The notes under the pieces are model-generated. The model was not told where the DNA came from, did no database searches, and worked only from the letters and a program-made list of their open reading frames with translations. From Ideonella_A sakaiensis_A (GTDB lineage Bacteria > Pseudomonadota > Gammaproteobacteria > Burkholderiales > Burkholderiaceae_C), in NCBI RefSeq assembly GCF_048320135.1, contig NZ_CP182947.1, positions 3,472,001 through 3,536,000 on the forward strand: a stretch of 64,000 nt of DNA, given 5' to 3'. Shown here in pieces: positions 35,757-44,443 of this stretch (positions are counted from its first letter, which is position 1; every line of letters begins with the position of its first letter). Both the position numbers and the translations under genes were made by a program.

Positions 35757-37559
35757 TCAGCCCGCGGCGGTCTTGCTCCTGCAGGCTTTCAGCTGAGCCA
35801 ACATCTTCTCGGTGTACGCCTTGGCATTCGTGTGCCAGCCCGACTTGAAGACGGGCCTGCCCGCCTCCAGGGTCACGGTGGTGTTCTGCTGGACGATCTC
35901 CGCGGCACAGGCCAGGCCCGGGTAGTCCAGGTCGAAATCCAGGGTCCTGTCGATGTGGCCCTTGAGCCTGCTCATCAGGCTCTGACCGTCGCGCTCGTAG
36001 GTGTCGGCATGGATGTAGGTCGTCGGCTGAGTGGCAGACCAACTCCTGCGACCGCCCCCGTTCACGTTGTCGATCTCACGCACCAGGTCCTGGGCAGCGT
36101 GCCCCGCGATGAGTTCGGTGTCCATCAGGGGCACGCCGCCGACGTGCATCACGGTAATCGCGGTGTGCCGGAAACTGTGGAACACCAGGTCGCCTTCCTT
36201 GAGCCCGATGTGTTTCAGGTACTCCGAGAACCGTCGAGATTGGTTCTTGGTCGGGTCGGTGCCGCGCGTTGCTGCCTCTTTGAGGTGCGGGAACAGTTTG
36301 GTTGCTCCCAGCGAACGGACGTGCTCGACATAGCGTCCGAAGCCGATCTCCAGCAGGCGCTGCGCGATGGGCACCAGCCTTTGGGAATTCCTGGTCTTCA
36401 GCTGTTCGCCGGTCTCATCGAAGATTCGAAGCACCAGCAGGCCGCTGCGGGGATCCACCCGGATGTCATCGAGTTGGCGTGTCATCAACTCGCCGAGTCG
36501 GGCGCCGGTAAACAATCCGAGCAGCGCGATCCAGAAGTAGTCGGCAGTGGAGTTGAAGCCGAGATGCGTCTCTGGATCGAAGATCTTCTGCAGCTCGTCG
36601 ATGCTCATGGACCGGTAGCTGTTGTTCTTGCGCGCGACGGACGCCTTTTTCCTGATGCCATCGATCGATGACTCGAACGCATCGTCGATCGGGTTGCTCG
36701 CCATCATCTGTTTGGCCACGGCGAAGTTGCAGAACTCCCGCAGGTGTCCCACGGCCTTGATGACCGTCCGCGCAGCCAGACCGGTGGCAGCCTTGGGAGG
36801 TCGGCCCCCCTTGTTGGCTGCCTTAGACACCGTTGATGCCGTCGGCGCTTTCCCACCCCGACTGGTGTAGTGGTGAATGAAGTCCAGGCACTGGATGCGG
36901 CCGATCTGGTGGACGAACGTCTTCTCGATGTCGAAGCCGCATCTCCCCATGAACTCGACCATCAGTTCCATGGTGCGGCGCTTTTCGGAGGCAGTGCTGC
37001 CACGATTGCCAGACAGGCTCTCGCGCGTGCCGGCGTAGTTGTCGATGGCCTCCAGCAGCTTGACGGGTGTGATGCCCGCTGGTGCAGCCGGGCCGCTGAC
37101 GGTCGGAAAACCGTCCACGGCGAGCAACGCTGCAGCCACCGGCGCCGGCTTGTCGGCCAGGAGCTTCTGGGCCAGACTGAGCACCTGGTCGGGCGACATG
37201 CCCTGCTCGATCTTCTTGAGGATGGTCTGCTTGATCTCGGGGTGTTTCTCGAGAAAGGCATTGAAGGACGCCAGATCCTTTTCGTCGGCCACGTCCACTC
37301 GGAGGTCTCCCACGGCGAGCGTCCAGGGCACGCTCATCTGGCGGGGATCGAAGTTCTTGGTCATCTGCAGCACCCTTTCGTAGGCCAGGTTGATCTCCAT
37401 GGCCAGGATGCGGGCGCGCTGTGCATCACGGGTGCGCAGCGAGACGCGCACCTCTCGGGGTTTTCCATCGGCATCCCGGAACCGCTTGGGCACGATCCAT
37501 CGCAGGCAGAAGACGCCGTGGCGGTTCCGGGCGAGTCGGGCAGGGCGTCGGGCGGCCAA
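35757..37559 (-). CDS. int: Phage-type tyrosine integrase of the island
   Basis: A protein of 600 residues starting at a TTG at 37559; an in-frame TGA lies just upstream and GAGGT is 6 bases before it, so this start is forced. The N-terminus (HGVFCLRWIVPKRFRDADGK) is an arm-binding-like domain, followed by a long insert and the core-binding region. The catalytic domain has Arg354 in TGARLGELMTRQ, HSFRHTAIT (461-469), GHAAQ (486-490) and the nucleophile Tyr515 in PTTYIHADTYE. It is long for an integrase. It points away from the tRNA-Met gene 78 bp from its start, the usual arrangement for elements that integrate into the 3' end of a tRNA gene. Confidence 0.95.
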   Translation of the reverse strand: MAARRPARLARNRHGVFCLRWIVPKRFRDADGKPREVRVSLRTRDAQRARILAMEINLAYERVLQMTKNFDPRQMSVPWTLAVGDLRVDVADEKDLASFNAFLEKHPEIKQTILKKIEQGMSPDQVLSLAQKLLADKPAPVAAALLAVDGFPTVSGPAAPAGITPVKLLEAIDNYAGTRESLSGNRGSTASEKRRTMELMVEFMGRCGFDIEKTFVHQIGRIQCLDFIHHYTSRGGKAPTASTVSKAANKGGRPPKAATGLAARTVIKAVGHLREFCNFAVAKQMMASNPIDDAFESSIDGIRKKASVARKNNSYRSMSIDELQKIFDPETHLGFNSTADYFWIALLGLFTGARLGELMTRQLDDIRVDPRSGLLVLRIFDETGEQLKTRNSQRLVPIAQRLLEIGFGRYVEHVRSLGATKLFPHLKEAATRGTDPTKNQSRRFSEYLKHIGLKEGDLVFHSFRHTAITVMHVGGVPLMDTELIAGHAAQDLVREIDNVNGGGRRSWSATQPTTYIHADTYERDGQSLMSRLKGHIDRTLDFDLDYPGLACAAEIVQQNTTVTLEAGRPVFKSGWHTNAKAYTEKMLAQLKACRSKTAAG

Positions 37560-37582
37560 GTGGATACCTCAAGTGGATACCC
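37557..37582. repeat. Tandem 12-bp direct repeat at the integrase start
   Basis: CAAGTGGATACC occurs at 37557-37568 and again at 37571-37582, 14 bp apart, directly over and upstream of the integrase start codon and about 60 bp from the tRNA. Short tandem repeats here are typical of integrase arm-type or excisionase sites near an attachment site; this role is inferred. Confidence 0.55.
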
Positions 37583-37596
37583 GGCCACATGCAAAA

Positions 37597-37625
37597 GGGC
37601 TGCTAAGCAATTGACTTAGCAGCCC
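37597..37625 (-). terminator. Rho-independent terminator of the tRNA-Met transcript
   Basis: GGGCTGCTAAG and CTTAGCAGCCC form a perfect 11-bp stem around a 7-base loop. Read on the minus strand the stem is followed by TTTT, just beyond the tRNA 3' end, so it terminates tRNA transcription before the integrase. Confidence 0.8.
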
Positions 37626-37636
37626 TTCTTTGGATT

Positions 37637-37713
<77 letters not shown>

Positions 37714-37804
37714 TCAAGCCCAAGATTATAGCGTGGCGCGGACACTCCCTGCCACGCGTCGACGTGCCCGCATCGGGCTGTCGCTTTTCCGTCATCATCC
37801 ACAG

Positions 37805-39019
37805 ATGTTCAGTTTTTTCAAAAAGCGCAAGGCGGCTGCTGCCGAGGCAGCGGCCAAGGCTGCGCAACAGGGGCCGTCAGCCGAAGAGCTCGAAGCCGCT
37901 TCGATCAATGTCTCGAAGCGCAGTGCCGAGCCTGCAACCGAGGAGCCGGCACACGACCCGTTTGCCTTCCTTGCCGAGCCATTGCCCGGGCCGAGTGCCG
38001 AGGAGATCTCGGCGCAGATCGCTGCCGAGATTGCCGCCCGCGAGGCCTGGCGCAAGAAGCTGCGCGGCGGCCTGCGCAAGACCGGCTCGGCGCTGTCGGC
38101 GGTTTTCACGACGACCAAGGTCGACGAGCAGCTGTATGAGGAGCTCGAAGCGGCGTTGCTGATGTCGGATACCGGCGTGAAGGCGACGCAGTTCCTGCTC
38201 GACGATCTGCGGCGCCGCGTCAAGCAGGCGCGAGAGACCGACCCGATGAAGGTGAAGGAGTTGTTGTCCGAAGCGATCGTCGATCTGCTGCAGCCGCTCG
38301 AGAAGGCGCTGGTCGTCGGCCAGTATTCGCCGACGGTGATGATGGTGGTCGGTGTCAATGGCGCCGGCAAGACGACCAGCATCGGCAAGCTGACCCGTTA
38401 TCTGTCCGACCACGGCCAGAAGGTGCTGCTGGCCGCCGCCGATACCTTCCGCGCTGCCGCGCGCGAGCAGCTGGCCGTATGGGCCGAACGGTCCGATGCC
38501 CATTCGGCCGGTGGCGCACGCGCGGCCGGCCTGGCACCGCCGGCACCGGTTGAATTTGTCAGCCAGACCGGTGGCGACCCGGCGGCAGTTGCCTTCGACG
38601 CGGTCGCTGCCGGCCGCGCGCGGCGCAGCGATGTCGTGATCGCGGATACGGCGGGCCGATTGCCGACCCAGCTGCATCTGATGGAAGAGCTGAAGAAGAT
38701 CAAGCGCGTGATCACGAAGGCACAACCGGATGCGCCGCACGAGGTGCTGCTGGTGATCGACGGCAATACCGGCCAGAACGCACTGAGTCAGGTCAAGGCC
38801 TTCGACGAGGCGCTGCAGCTGACCGGCCTGATCGTCACCAAGCTCGACGGCACCGCCAAAGGCGGCGTGATGGCGGCGATTGCCTTGTGGTCACGCGAGC
38901 GCGCGGCGGCCAAGCCCGGCGCCGGTGGCGTGCCGATCTATTTCATCGGCGTCGGCGAGCAGCTCGAAGACCTGCAGACCTTCAATGCCCGCGAGTTTGC
39001 GCAGGCGCTGCTGGGCTGA
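37805..39019 (+). CDS. ftsY: Signal recognition particle receptor FtsY
   Basis: A protein of 404 residues from the ATG at 37805 (MFSFFKKRK); the longer frame to 37733 overlaps nothing useful. An acidic/alanine A domain, an NG domain with G1 GVNGAGKTTSIGKL, AADTFRAAAREQL, DTAGRLPTQ and TKLDGTAKGG. Between AVWAER and FVSQTGGDPAA there is a ~15-residue Ala/Gly insert (SDAHSAGGARAAGLAPPAP) not usual in FtsY. GTPase that docks ribosome-SRP complexes at the membrane. First core gene right of the tRNA; its partner ffh is convergent, 0.9 kb away. Confidence 0.97.
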   Translation: MFSFFKKRKAAAAEAAAKAAQQGPSAEELEAASINVSKRSAEPATEEPAHDPFAFLAEPLPGPSAEEISAQIAAEIAAREAWRKKLRGGLRKTGSALSAVFTTTKVDEQLYEELEAALLMSDTGVKATQFLLDDLRRRVKQARETDPMKVKELLSEAIVDLLQPLEKALVVGQYSPTVMMVVGVNGAGKTTSIGKLTRYLSDHGQKVLLAAADTFRAAAREQLAVWAERSDAHSAGGARAAGLAPPAPVEFVSQTGGDPAAVAFDAVAAGRARRSDVVIADTAGRLPTQLHLMEELKKIKRVITKAQPDAPHEVLLVIDGNTGQNALSQVKAFDEALQLTGLIVTKLDGTAKGGVMAAIALWSRERAAAKPGAGGVPIYFIGVGEQLEDLQTFNAREFAQALLG

Positions 39020-39130
39020 TCGACCGTCACGCAGTCGGTTCGCTCGCTCCGCTGCGTTTGGTCGGAGGAGTGCTGGGCCACGATGGGTGTCGGGGAACGG
39101 CCCGGAGCGGCTGTCCTGCTCGCATGCGCC

Positions 39131-39811
39131 GCTGACTTTTGTGGGAGGGCTTCAGCCCCGATTGGCTCTTGCACAACTGCGAATGTTCGGGCCCAGAGGC
39201 GAGAGCAAAGGCGCGGTCGGGCGGCCGCTTGCGCTTAGATGCTTGCCCTCGCGCCGGGCGCTCGGGTCCCCTGCGATGCTCGGTCTTGTGGCCCGTCGCG
39301 GAAACTCGCTGCACTCGCTTCGCTCGTTGCGCTCAAACAGTCCGCGACAAGCCAGTTGTTGATGCTCGCTGCGCTCGCGGGCCACAAGACCTCCGCTTCT
39401 CGGCTGCGCATATGCGCGCCAGCAGCCCCCCGCCCGCCCCTCTGCGGCAGCACCGAGGACTTCGACGAAGTGCACCAGCGTCACTGCGCGGAAGGCGGTG
39501 CCCGGGCGGGGCGATTTATGCGGCGGCGAGAAGCGGAGGTTCAGGGTCGGCGAGCGCAGCGAGCATCAACAAACATGCTCGCGGCGGTTGTCCGAGCGCA
39601 GTGAGCGCAGCGAACGTAGCGAGTTCCGCCGCGCGACCCTGGACCGAGCATCGCAGCGCAGTCCGAGCGCCAGCGAGGACCGCCGCATCATGAGCCACGT
39701 CCGGGTGCCGCCTGCCGCGCCGCTTGGTTTTGGCATGCACTTCGAAGGGCATGCGCGCGGGCCAAGATTCCGAATCGGGGCTGAAGCCCCTCCCACAAAA
39801 GTCAGCCCCGC
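39131..39811. repeat. ~680-bp imperfect inverted repeat between ftsY and ffh
   Basis: The outer tips are inverted copies: GACTTTTGTGGGAGGGCTTC at about 39134 going in, and the same sequence reverse-complemented at about 39776-39803 with one extra base. Inside, the left arm (to ~39435) and the right arm (from ~39511) match as reverse complements over long patches, for example the stretch around ATGCTCGCTGCGCTC at ~39363 and GAGCGCAGCGAGCAT at ~39554, and GAGAAGCGGAGG at ~39528 with its complement near 39400. The arms are diverged and rich in GCTCGCTGCGCTC-like motifs. There is no credible gene in 39020-39913. It looks like a REP-bounded or MITE-like element. Confidence 0.75.
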
Positions 39812-39913
39812 GTGCAAGCACAACGGCCGCTCCCGGCCGTTTCGCGTCCATCATGAACAAATGCCCTTGCCGGGCAATCTCCATTCAGCGCAGTGCCCCG
39901 GCCGGTCGCCTCC

Positions 39914-41305
39914 TCAGCGAAACCCGCCGCCCGGTCCGCCCATGCCTTTCATGCCGGGCAGGCCGCCCATTCGTTTCATCATCTTCATCAGGCCGCCGCC
40001 CTTCATCTTCTTCATCATGTCGCGCATCTGCTCGAACTGGTTCAGCAGGCGGTTGACTTCCTGCACATGAACACCGGCGCCGGCGGCGATGCGGCGCTTG
40101 CGGGTGGCCTTCAGCAGTTCCGGCTTGCGCCGCTCGAGCGGCGTCATCGAACAGATGATGCCTTCCATGCGGCGCACGTCGCGTTCGGCGCGGTCCATGT
40201 CGCCCTGGCCGAGTTTGCCGGCCTTGCCGGCGAGTTGGCTCGGCAATTTGTCCATCAGGCCGGACAGGCCGCCCATCGTTTTCATCTGCGAGATCTGCGA
40301 CAGGAAGTCGTTCAGGTCGAAGCTGTCGCCGGCCTTGACCTTGTCGGCCAGCTTCTGCGCCGCCTTCATGTCGACGCCCTGCGTCACCTGCTCGACCAGC
40401 GCAACGATGTCGCCCATGCCGAGGATGCGTCCGGCGTGGCGTTGCGCATCAAACACCTCGAGGCCGTCGATCTTCTCGCTGATGCCGGCAAACTTGATCG
40501 GCGCGCCGGTGATCTGGCGTACCGACATCGCAGCACCACCGCGCGAGTCGCCGTCCATCTTGGTCAGGACGATGCCGGTCAGCGGCAGCGCTTCCTTGAA
40601 GGCCTTCGCGGTATTGATCGCATCCTGGCCCTGCATCGCATCGACGACAAACAGCGTTTCGACCGGCTTGACCGCGGCATGCAGCTCGGCGATCTCGCGC
40701 ATCATCGCCTCGTCGATCGCCAGCCGGCCCGCGGTATCCACCAGCAGCACGTCGAAATAGTGCTTGCGCGCATGGTCCAGCGCGGCCAGCGCAATCGCCA
40801 CCGGCTGGTCATCCTTGCTGGAGGCAAACCATTCGGCGCCGGCCTGCTTCGTGACCAGTTTCAGCTGTTCGATCGCCGCCGGCCGGTAGACGTCGGCGGA
40901 GACGGTCAGCACCTTCTTCTTGCGTTTTTCGATCAGGTGCTTGGCCAGCTTCGCGGTCGTTGTCGTCTTGCCAGCGCCCTGCAGGCCGGCCATCAGGATC
41001 ACCGCCGGCGGCTGCGCGGCGAGGTTGATGTCGGATACGCCTTCGCCCATCGTCGCCGCCAGTTCGCGGTTGACGATCGATACCAGCACCTGGCCGGGAT
41101 TGAGCGAGCCGATCACTTCGGCGCCGAGCGCCTTCTCCTTTACGCGGGCGATGAAATCGCGCACCACCGGCAGTGCGACGTCGGCCTCGAGCAGCGCCAT
41201 GCGCACCTCGCGCATCATTTCCTGCACGTTGTCTTCGGTGATGCGGGCCTGCCCGCGCATCGTCTTGACGAGGCGGGTCAGTCGGTCGGTCAGGGTCGAT
41301 GCCAT
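39914..41305 (-). CDS. ffh: Signal recognition particle protein Ffh
   Basis: A protein of 463 residues. N domain, GTPase G1 GLQGAGKTTTTAKLAKHL, DVYRPAAIEQL, DTAGRLAIDE and TKMDGDSRGG, then the methionine-rich M domain ending in a Met/Gly-rich tail. Binds 4.5S RNA and signal sequences of nascent membrane proteins, and works with FtsY. Divergent from the ccsA-like gene with 48 bp between. Confidence 0.98.
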   Translation of the reverse strand: MASTLTDRLTRLVKTMRGQARITEDNVQEMMREVRMALLEADVALPVVRDFIARVKEKALGAEVIGSLNPGQVLVSIVNRELAATMGEGVSDINLAAQPPAVILMAGLQGAGKTTTTAKLAKHLIEKRKKKVLTVSADVYRPAAIEQLKLVTKQAGAEWFASSKDDQPVAIALAALDHARKHYFDVLLVDTAGRLAIDEAMMREIAELHAAVKPVETLFVVDAMQGQDAINTAKAFKEALPLTGIVLTKMDGDSRGGAAMSVRQITGAPIKFAGISEKIDGLEVFDAQRHAGRILGMGDIVALVEQVTQGVDMKAAQKLADKVKAGDSFDLNDFLSQISQMKTMGGLSGLMDKLPSQLAGKAGKLGQGDMDRAERDVRRMEGIICSMTPLERRKPELLKATRKRRIAAGAGVHVQEVNRLLNQFEQMRDMMKKMKGGGLMKMMKRMGGLPGMKGMGGPGGGFR

Positions 41306-41353
41306 GGGAATTCGAGCGACGCCAGGGCAGGGTCGCGAAAGTACACTCTTCGC

Positions 41354-42208
41354 ATGAGTTTATCGTTCACAGCCGCCGCCGGTGGTGGATCGGTTCTTGG
41401 CCTGTCGGTGTTCGCCTGGCTGGGCATCGCGACTGCGCTTGCGCTGCTTGCCTATCTGCTTGCCGCGGCGCTGTCGGCCGAGCGCGCCTCGGCGGTGCGC
41501 GCCAGCCTGTTCATCGGCTGGCTGGCGCATGCCGCGGCGATCGTGATCGATATCACCGGCCTCGGCGCGACGGCAAGCGGCCCGCGCTTCGGCTTTGCGC
41601 CAGCACTCTCCGTCACCTTGTGGCTGGTGCTGGCGGTTTATCTGATCGAAAGCCGCTTCCTGCCGCTCGACCGCTCACGGCGCGCGCTGGCGCTGCTTGG
41701 CGGCGCGGCGGTGGCGCTGGCCTGGCTGTTTCCCGGCGAGGTCCATGCCGCGACGGTATCGCGCTGGGCGCCGTTGCACTGGGTGCTGGGCATCGCGTCG
41801 TACGGCCTGTTCGGAACGGCGGTGCTGCATGCGAGCCTGCTGAACCGCGCCGACCGGCAGATGCGCTCGAAGCAGCAGGTCGGCGGCGGTGCGCCGCTCG
41901 GGCTGCCGCTGCTGCGGCTGGAACGGCTGACCTTCCGTTTTGTCGAGGCAGGTTTTGTCACGCTGACCGCCGCGGTCGCACTCGGCTGGTGGTTTGCATC
42001 GCCCTGGCGCTGGGACCACAAGGCGATTTTTTCGGTGCTCGGCTGGGCGGTTTTTGCCGGCCTCTTGGTCGGCCGTCGCTCTTTCGGCTGGCGCGGACCG
42101 AGCGCGACCCGCTGGCTGTATATCGGCGCGGTGCTGCTGCTGCTCGCCTATGTTGGCTCGCGCTTCGTGATCGAGGTGCTGCTGCAGCGGCCGGCGCTGC
42201 CTGCCTGA
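41354..42208 (+). CDS. CcsA/HemX-like inner-membrane cytochrome c assembly protein
   Basis: A protein of 284 residues from the ATG at 41354. Eight or so hydrophobic segments alternate with charged loops; PLHWVLGIASYGLFGTAVLHA followed near the C-terminus by ASPWRWDHKAIFSVLGW (the W-x-W-D-x-K signature) matches the CcsA/YpjD family. Members next to ffh in proteobacteria are annotated as cytochrome c assembly or inner-membrane YpjD proteins; a direct role in heme handling is not established for them. First gene of a plus-strand run through pilR. Confidence 0.85.
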   Translation: MSLSFTAAAGGGSVLGLSVFAWLGIATALALLAYLLAAALSAERASAVRASLFIGWLAHAAAIVIDITGLGATASGPRFGFAPALSVTLWLVLAVYLIESRFLPLDRSRRALALLGGAAVALAWLFPGEVHAATVSRWAPLHWVLGIASYGLFGTAVLHASLLNRADRQMRSKQQVGGGAPLGLPLLRLERLTFRFVEAGFVTLTAAVALGWWFASPWRWDHKAIFSVLGWAVFAGLLVGRRSFGWRGPSATRWLYIGAVLLLLAYVGSRFVIEVLLQRPALPA

Positions 42209-42228
42209 CGCGAGACCGGAGTTTGCCG

Positions 42229-42486
42229 ATGAAGTACCTGCTGCTGATCCTTTTCATCCTGCTGGTGGTTTTTCTGACGAAGGCGCTGCGCGGTTCCGCT
42301 GCGAGCAAGGATGCGCGCTCGCGGCCGGCTGGCAGGCCCGAAGATGCCGGCAAGCCGGTGATGCTGGCCTGCGCGCTGTGCGGGCTGCACCTGCCGCGCG
42401 ACGAGGCGCTGCCCGGCAAGGGCGGCGTCTTCTGCAGCGAGGAACACCGCGCACGTTTCGAGGCGAGGGAAGACGCTGGTGGCTGA
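42229..42486 (+). CDS. PP0621-like small membrane-anchored protein
   Basis: A protein of 85 residues. One N-terminal membrane segment (YLLLILFILLVVFL) and a C-terminal C-A-L-C-G-L-H-L-P-x-D-E-A motif with a later FCSEEHRARF, a small treble-clef-like metal-binding pattern. This fits the PP0621 family, usually found between the ccsA-like gene and the pilS-like sensor kinase. Its stop overlaps the pilS-like start by 8 bp. Confidence 0.75.
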   Translation: MKYLLLILFILLVVFLTKALRGSAASKDARSRPAGRPEDAGKPVMLACALCGLHLPRDEALPGKGGVFCSEEHRARFEAREDAGG

Positions 42487-44416
42487 TCCGCAGGATCGGC
42501 GCGCGACCGGCGCGCGGCCGGCGCCTGCGACGAACCGCTTGCCCGGCGATCGTCGCCGCATCGACCGGCGCGCGACGCCGCGCCCGCACGATCAAGGCAG
42601 TGCCGCGTGGATTGCCGGCGCCGACAGCTTGTCTGCGGATTCATCGCCGGCTGGCGACGAGTCGCGCTTTGCTGCCGACTGGGGCAGTGGCGAACGGGCC
42701 GCCGCCGACTCGCGGTTTCTGCAGCGCCGGCTGACCCAGCCGCGGCTGACCGCATTCCAGCGCATCTACCGCGTATTTCTCGGCGCCCGCGCGGCAATCG
42801 GCGTGATCCTGATTGCGATGCTGGCGCTGACCGGGCTGTTCGGCATCCGGCCGACCGAATTGACGATCATCGTCAGCGTGTTTTATGCCGCCTGGGCACT
42901 GAGCATGTGGCTGTTGCCGCGCTTCGGCCGCGTCGAATCGCCGAAGACGCTGGCACGGCCGCAGAACCCGCAGTGGCTGGCATCGATCGGCATCGACATC
43001 GTCTGCTTCATGACGCTGCACATGATGTCGCCGGGCGGCGGTTTCAATTATTCGGCGCTGCTGGTGCTGCCGGTGCTGATGGCCGGCGTATTGACGCCTC
43101 GGCTGATGGCGCTGGCGACCAGCGCGGCGGTGACGCTGCTGCTGCTGTTTTTTGCGTGGATCGACGTCAGCGGGGGCGAGGTCGCCAACCTGCTGACCCA
43201 GGCCGGACTTGCCGGCAGCGGCCTGTTCGTGATCGCGGTGCTCGCCGGCGAATTGGCCGGCCGGCTGGCGCGGGAAGAAACGGCGGCACGCGGCAGCCTC
43301 GAACTGGCGCGGCAGCAGGAGCAGCTGAACCGCCTGGTGATCGAGGAAATGCAGGACGGCGTGCTGGTCGTCGACCGCCGCGGCCGCGTTCGCGCGGCGA
43401 ATCCGGCGGCGCGCCGTCTGCTCGCGGTGCAGGGCATGTGCCGGCCGGCGCCGTTCGAGCTGCATGGCCTCGAGGCCTGGCAGGGGCTGATCGCCAGCGT
43501 CGAGCGGGCATTTGCCGATGCCAGCTGGCCTGAGGAGGGCCGCGATGTCGTGATCCGCTTCGACCCCGGGCTGAGCCGCACCGTGCGGCTGCGGGTTCGG
43601 TTTGCGAAGCGCGGCGACCTGCAGTCGATCGAGGACTATTGCGTGCTGCTGCTCGAGGACCTGCGCAACCTGCAGGCGCGGGTGCGGCAGGAAAAGCTGG
43701 CCGCGATGGGCCGCGTCTCGGCCGGCATCGCACACGAGATCCGCAATCCGCTGGCGGCGATCGCACAGGCCAATTCGCTGCTCGAGGAGGATGCCACCTC
43801 GCCGGCACAGCGCCAGCTGACGAAGATGGTGCGCGAGAACGTCGAGCGGCTGAAACGCATCGTCGACGACGTGATGGAAGTGGCGCCGGGCCGTGCCCAT
43901 GCAGCCGGCGTCATCGATCTGAGCGCGCTGTGCGGCGCGGCATTTCGCGAATGGGCAGCTGCGGCTGGCTTGCGACCGGGCCGGGGCTGCCCGGTGCAGG
44001 CCGATCTGCCGGCAGAGCCGCTCGGCGCGGTATTCGATCCGGACCACCTGCGCCGGGTGCTGATCAACCTGCTTGACAACGCCAGGCGGCATGCCAGTGG
44101 CGCGCCCGGGTCGGTGGTGCTGCGGCTGTTCGCGGCCGATGGACAACGCGCGGTGCTCAGCGTGGCCAGCGATGGTGATCCGATTGCGCCGGACGTCGAG
44201 CGCTTTCTGTTCGAGCCGTTTTTTTCGACCCGCAGCCGCGGCACCGGTCTGGGCCTGTATATCTGTCGCGAACTGTGCGAGCGCTACGGCGCAATGATCG
44301 AATACCGGACCCGCCCGGCCGGCGAGCCGAACCGCAATGATTTTTCGGTCGTGATGAAGCGTGCGGCCTTGTCGGACGGTTCGGCCGATGTCGACCAGCT
44401 GGCGGTGGTGCGATGA
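42479..44416 (+). CDS. pilS: PilS-like sensor histidine kinase
   Basis: A protein of 645 residues from a GTG at 42479. A long polar N-terminus (~95 residues), a membrane domain of several helices (for example AAIGVILIAMLALTGLFG), a PAS-like segment (IEEMQDGVLVVDRRGRVRAA), the H-box AGIAHEIRNPLAAIAQ with the phospho-acceptor His, and the N, G1 and G2 boxes (NLLDNARRH, GTGLGLYI). The order membrane-PAS-kinase and the following NtrC-type regulator are those of PilS/PilR, which control type IV pilin transcription. No pilin gene lies in the window to confirm the target. Confidence 0.85.
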   Translation: MADPQDRRATGARPAPATNRLPGDRRRIDRRATPRPHDQGSAAWIAGADSLSADSSPAGDESRFAADWGSGERAAADSRFLQRRLTQPRLTAFQRIYRVFLGARAAIGVILIAMLALTGLFGIRPTELTIIVSVFYAAWALSMWLLPRFGRVESPKTLARPQNPQWLASIGIDIVCFMTLHMMSPGGGFNYSALLVLPVLMAGVLTPRLMALATSAAVTLLLLFFAWIDVSGGEVANLLTQAGLAGSGLFVIAVLAGELAGRLAREETAARGSLELARQQEQLNRLVIEEMQDGVLVVDRRGRVRAANPAARRLLAVQGMCRPAPFELHGLEAWQGLIASVERAFADASWPEEGRDVVIRFDPGLSRTVRLRVRFAKRGDLQSIEDYCVLLLEDLRNLQARVRQEKLAAMGRVSAGIAHEIRNPLAAIAQANSLLEEDATSPAQRQLTKMVRENVERLKRIVDDVMEVAPGRAHAAGVIDLSALCGAAFREWAAAAGLRPGRGCPVQADLPAEPLGAVFDPDHLRRVLINLLDNARRHASGAPGSVVLRLFAADGQRAVLSVASDGDPIAPDVERFLFEPFFSTRSRGTGLGLYICRELCERYGAMIEYRTRPAGEPNRNDFSVVMKRAALSDGSADVDQLAVVR

Positions 44417-44443
44417 TCGCCGGATGTCCGGTTTCGACCATCG

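Noticed and set aside
1..37636. Second copy of the tRNA-Met 3' end as the opposite attachment site
   Set aside because: I looked for the 20-base tRNA tail by eye and did not find it, so the far end is taken to lie outside the window.
39893..41353. N-terminal extension of the ccsA-like frame
   Set aside because: It runs antisense through ffh; the membrane protein begins naturally at the ATG at 41354.
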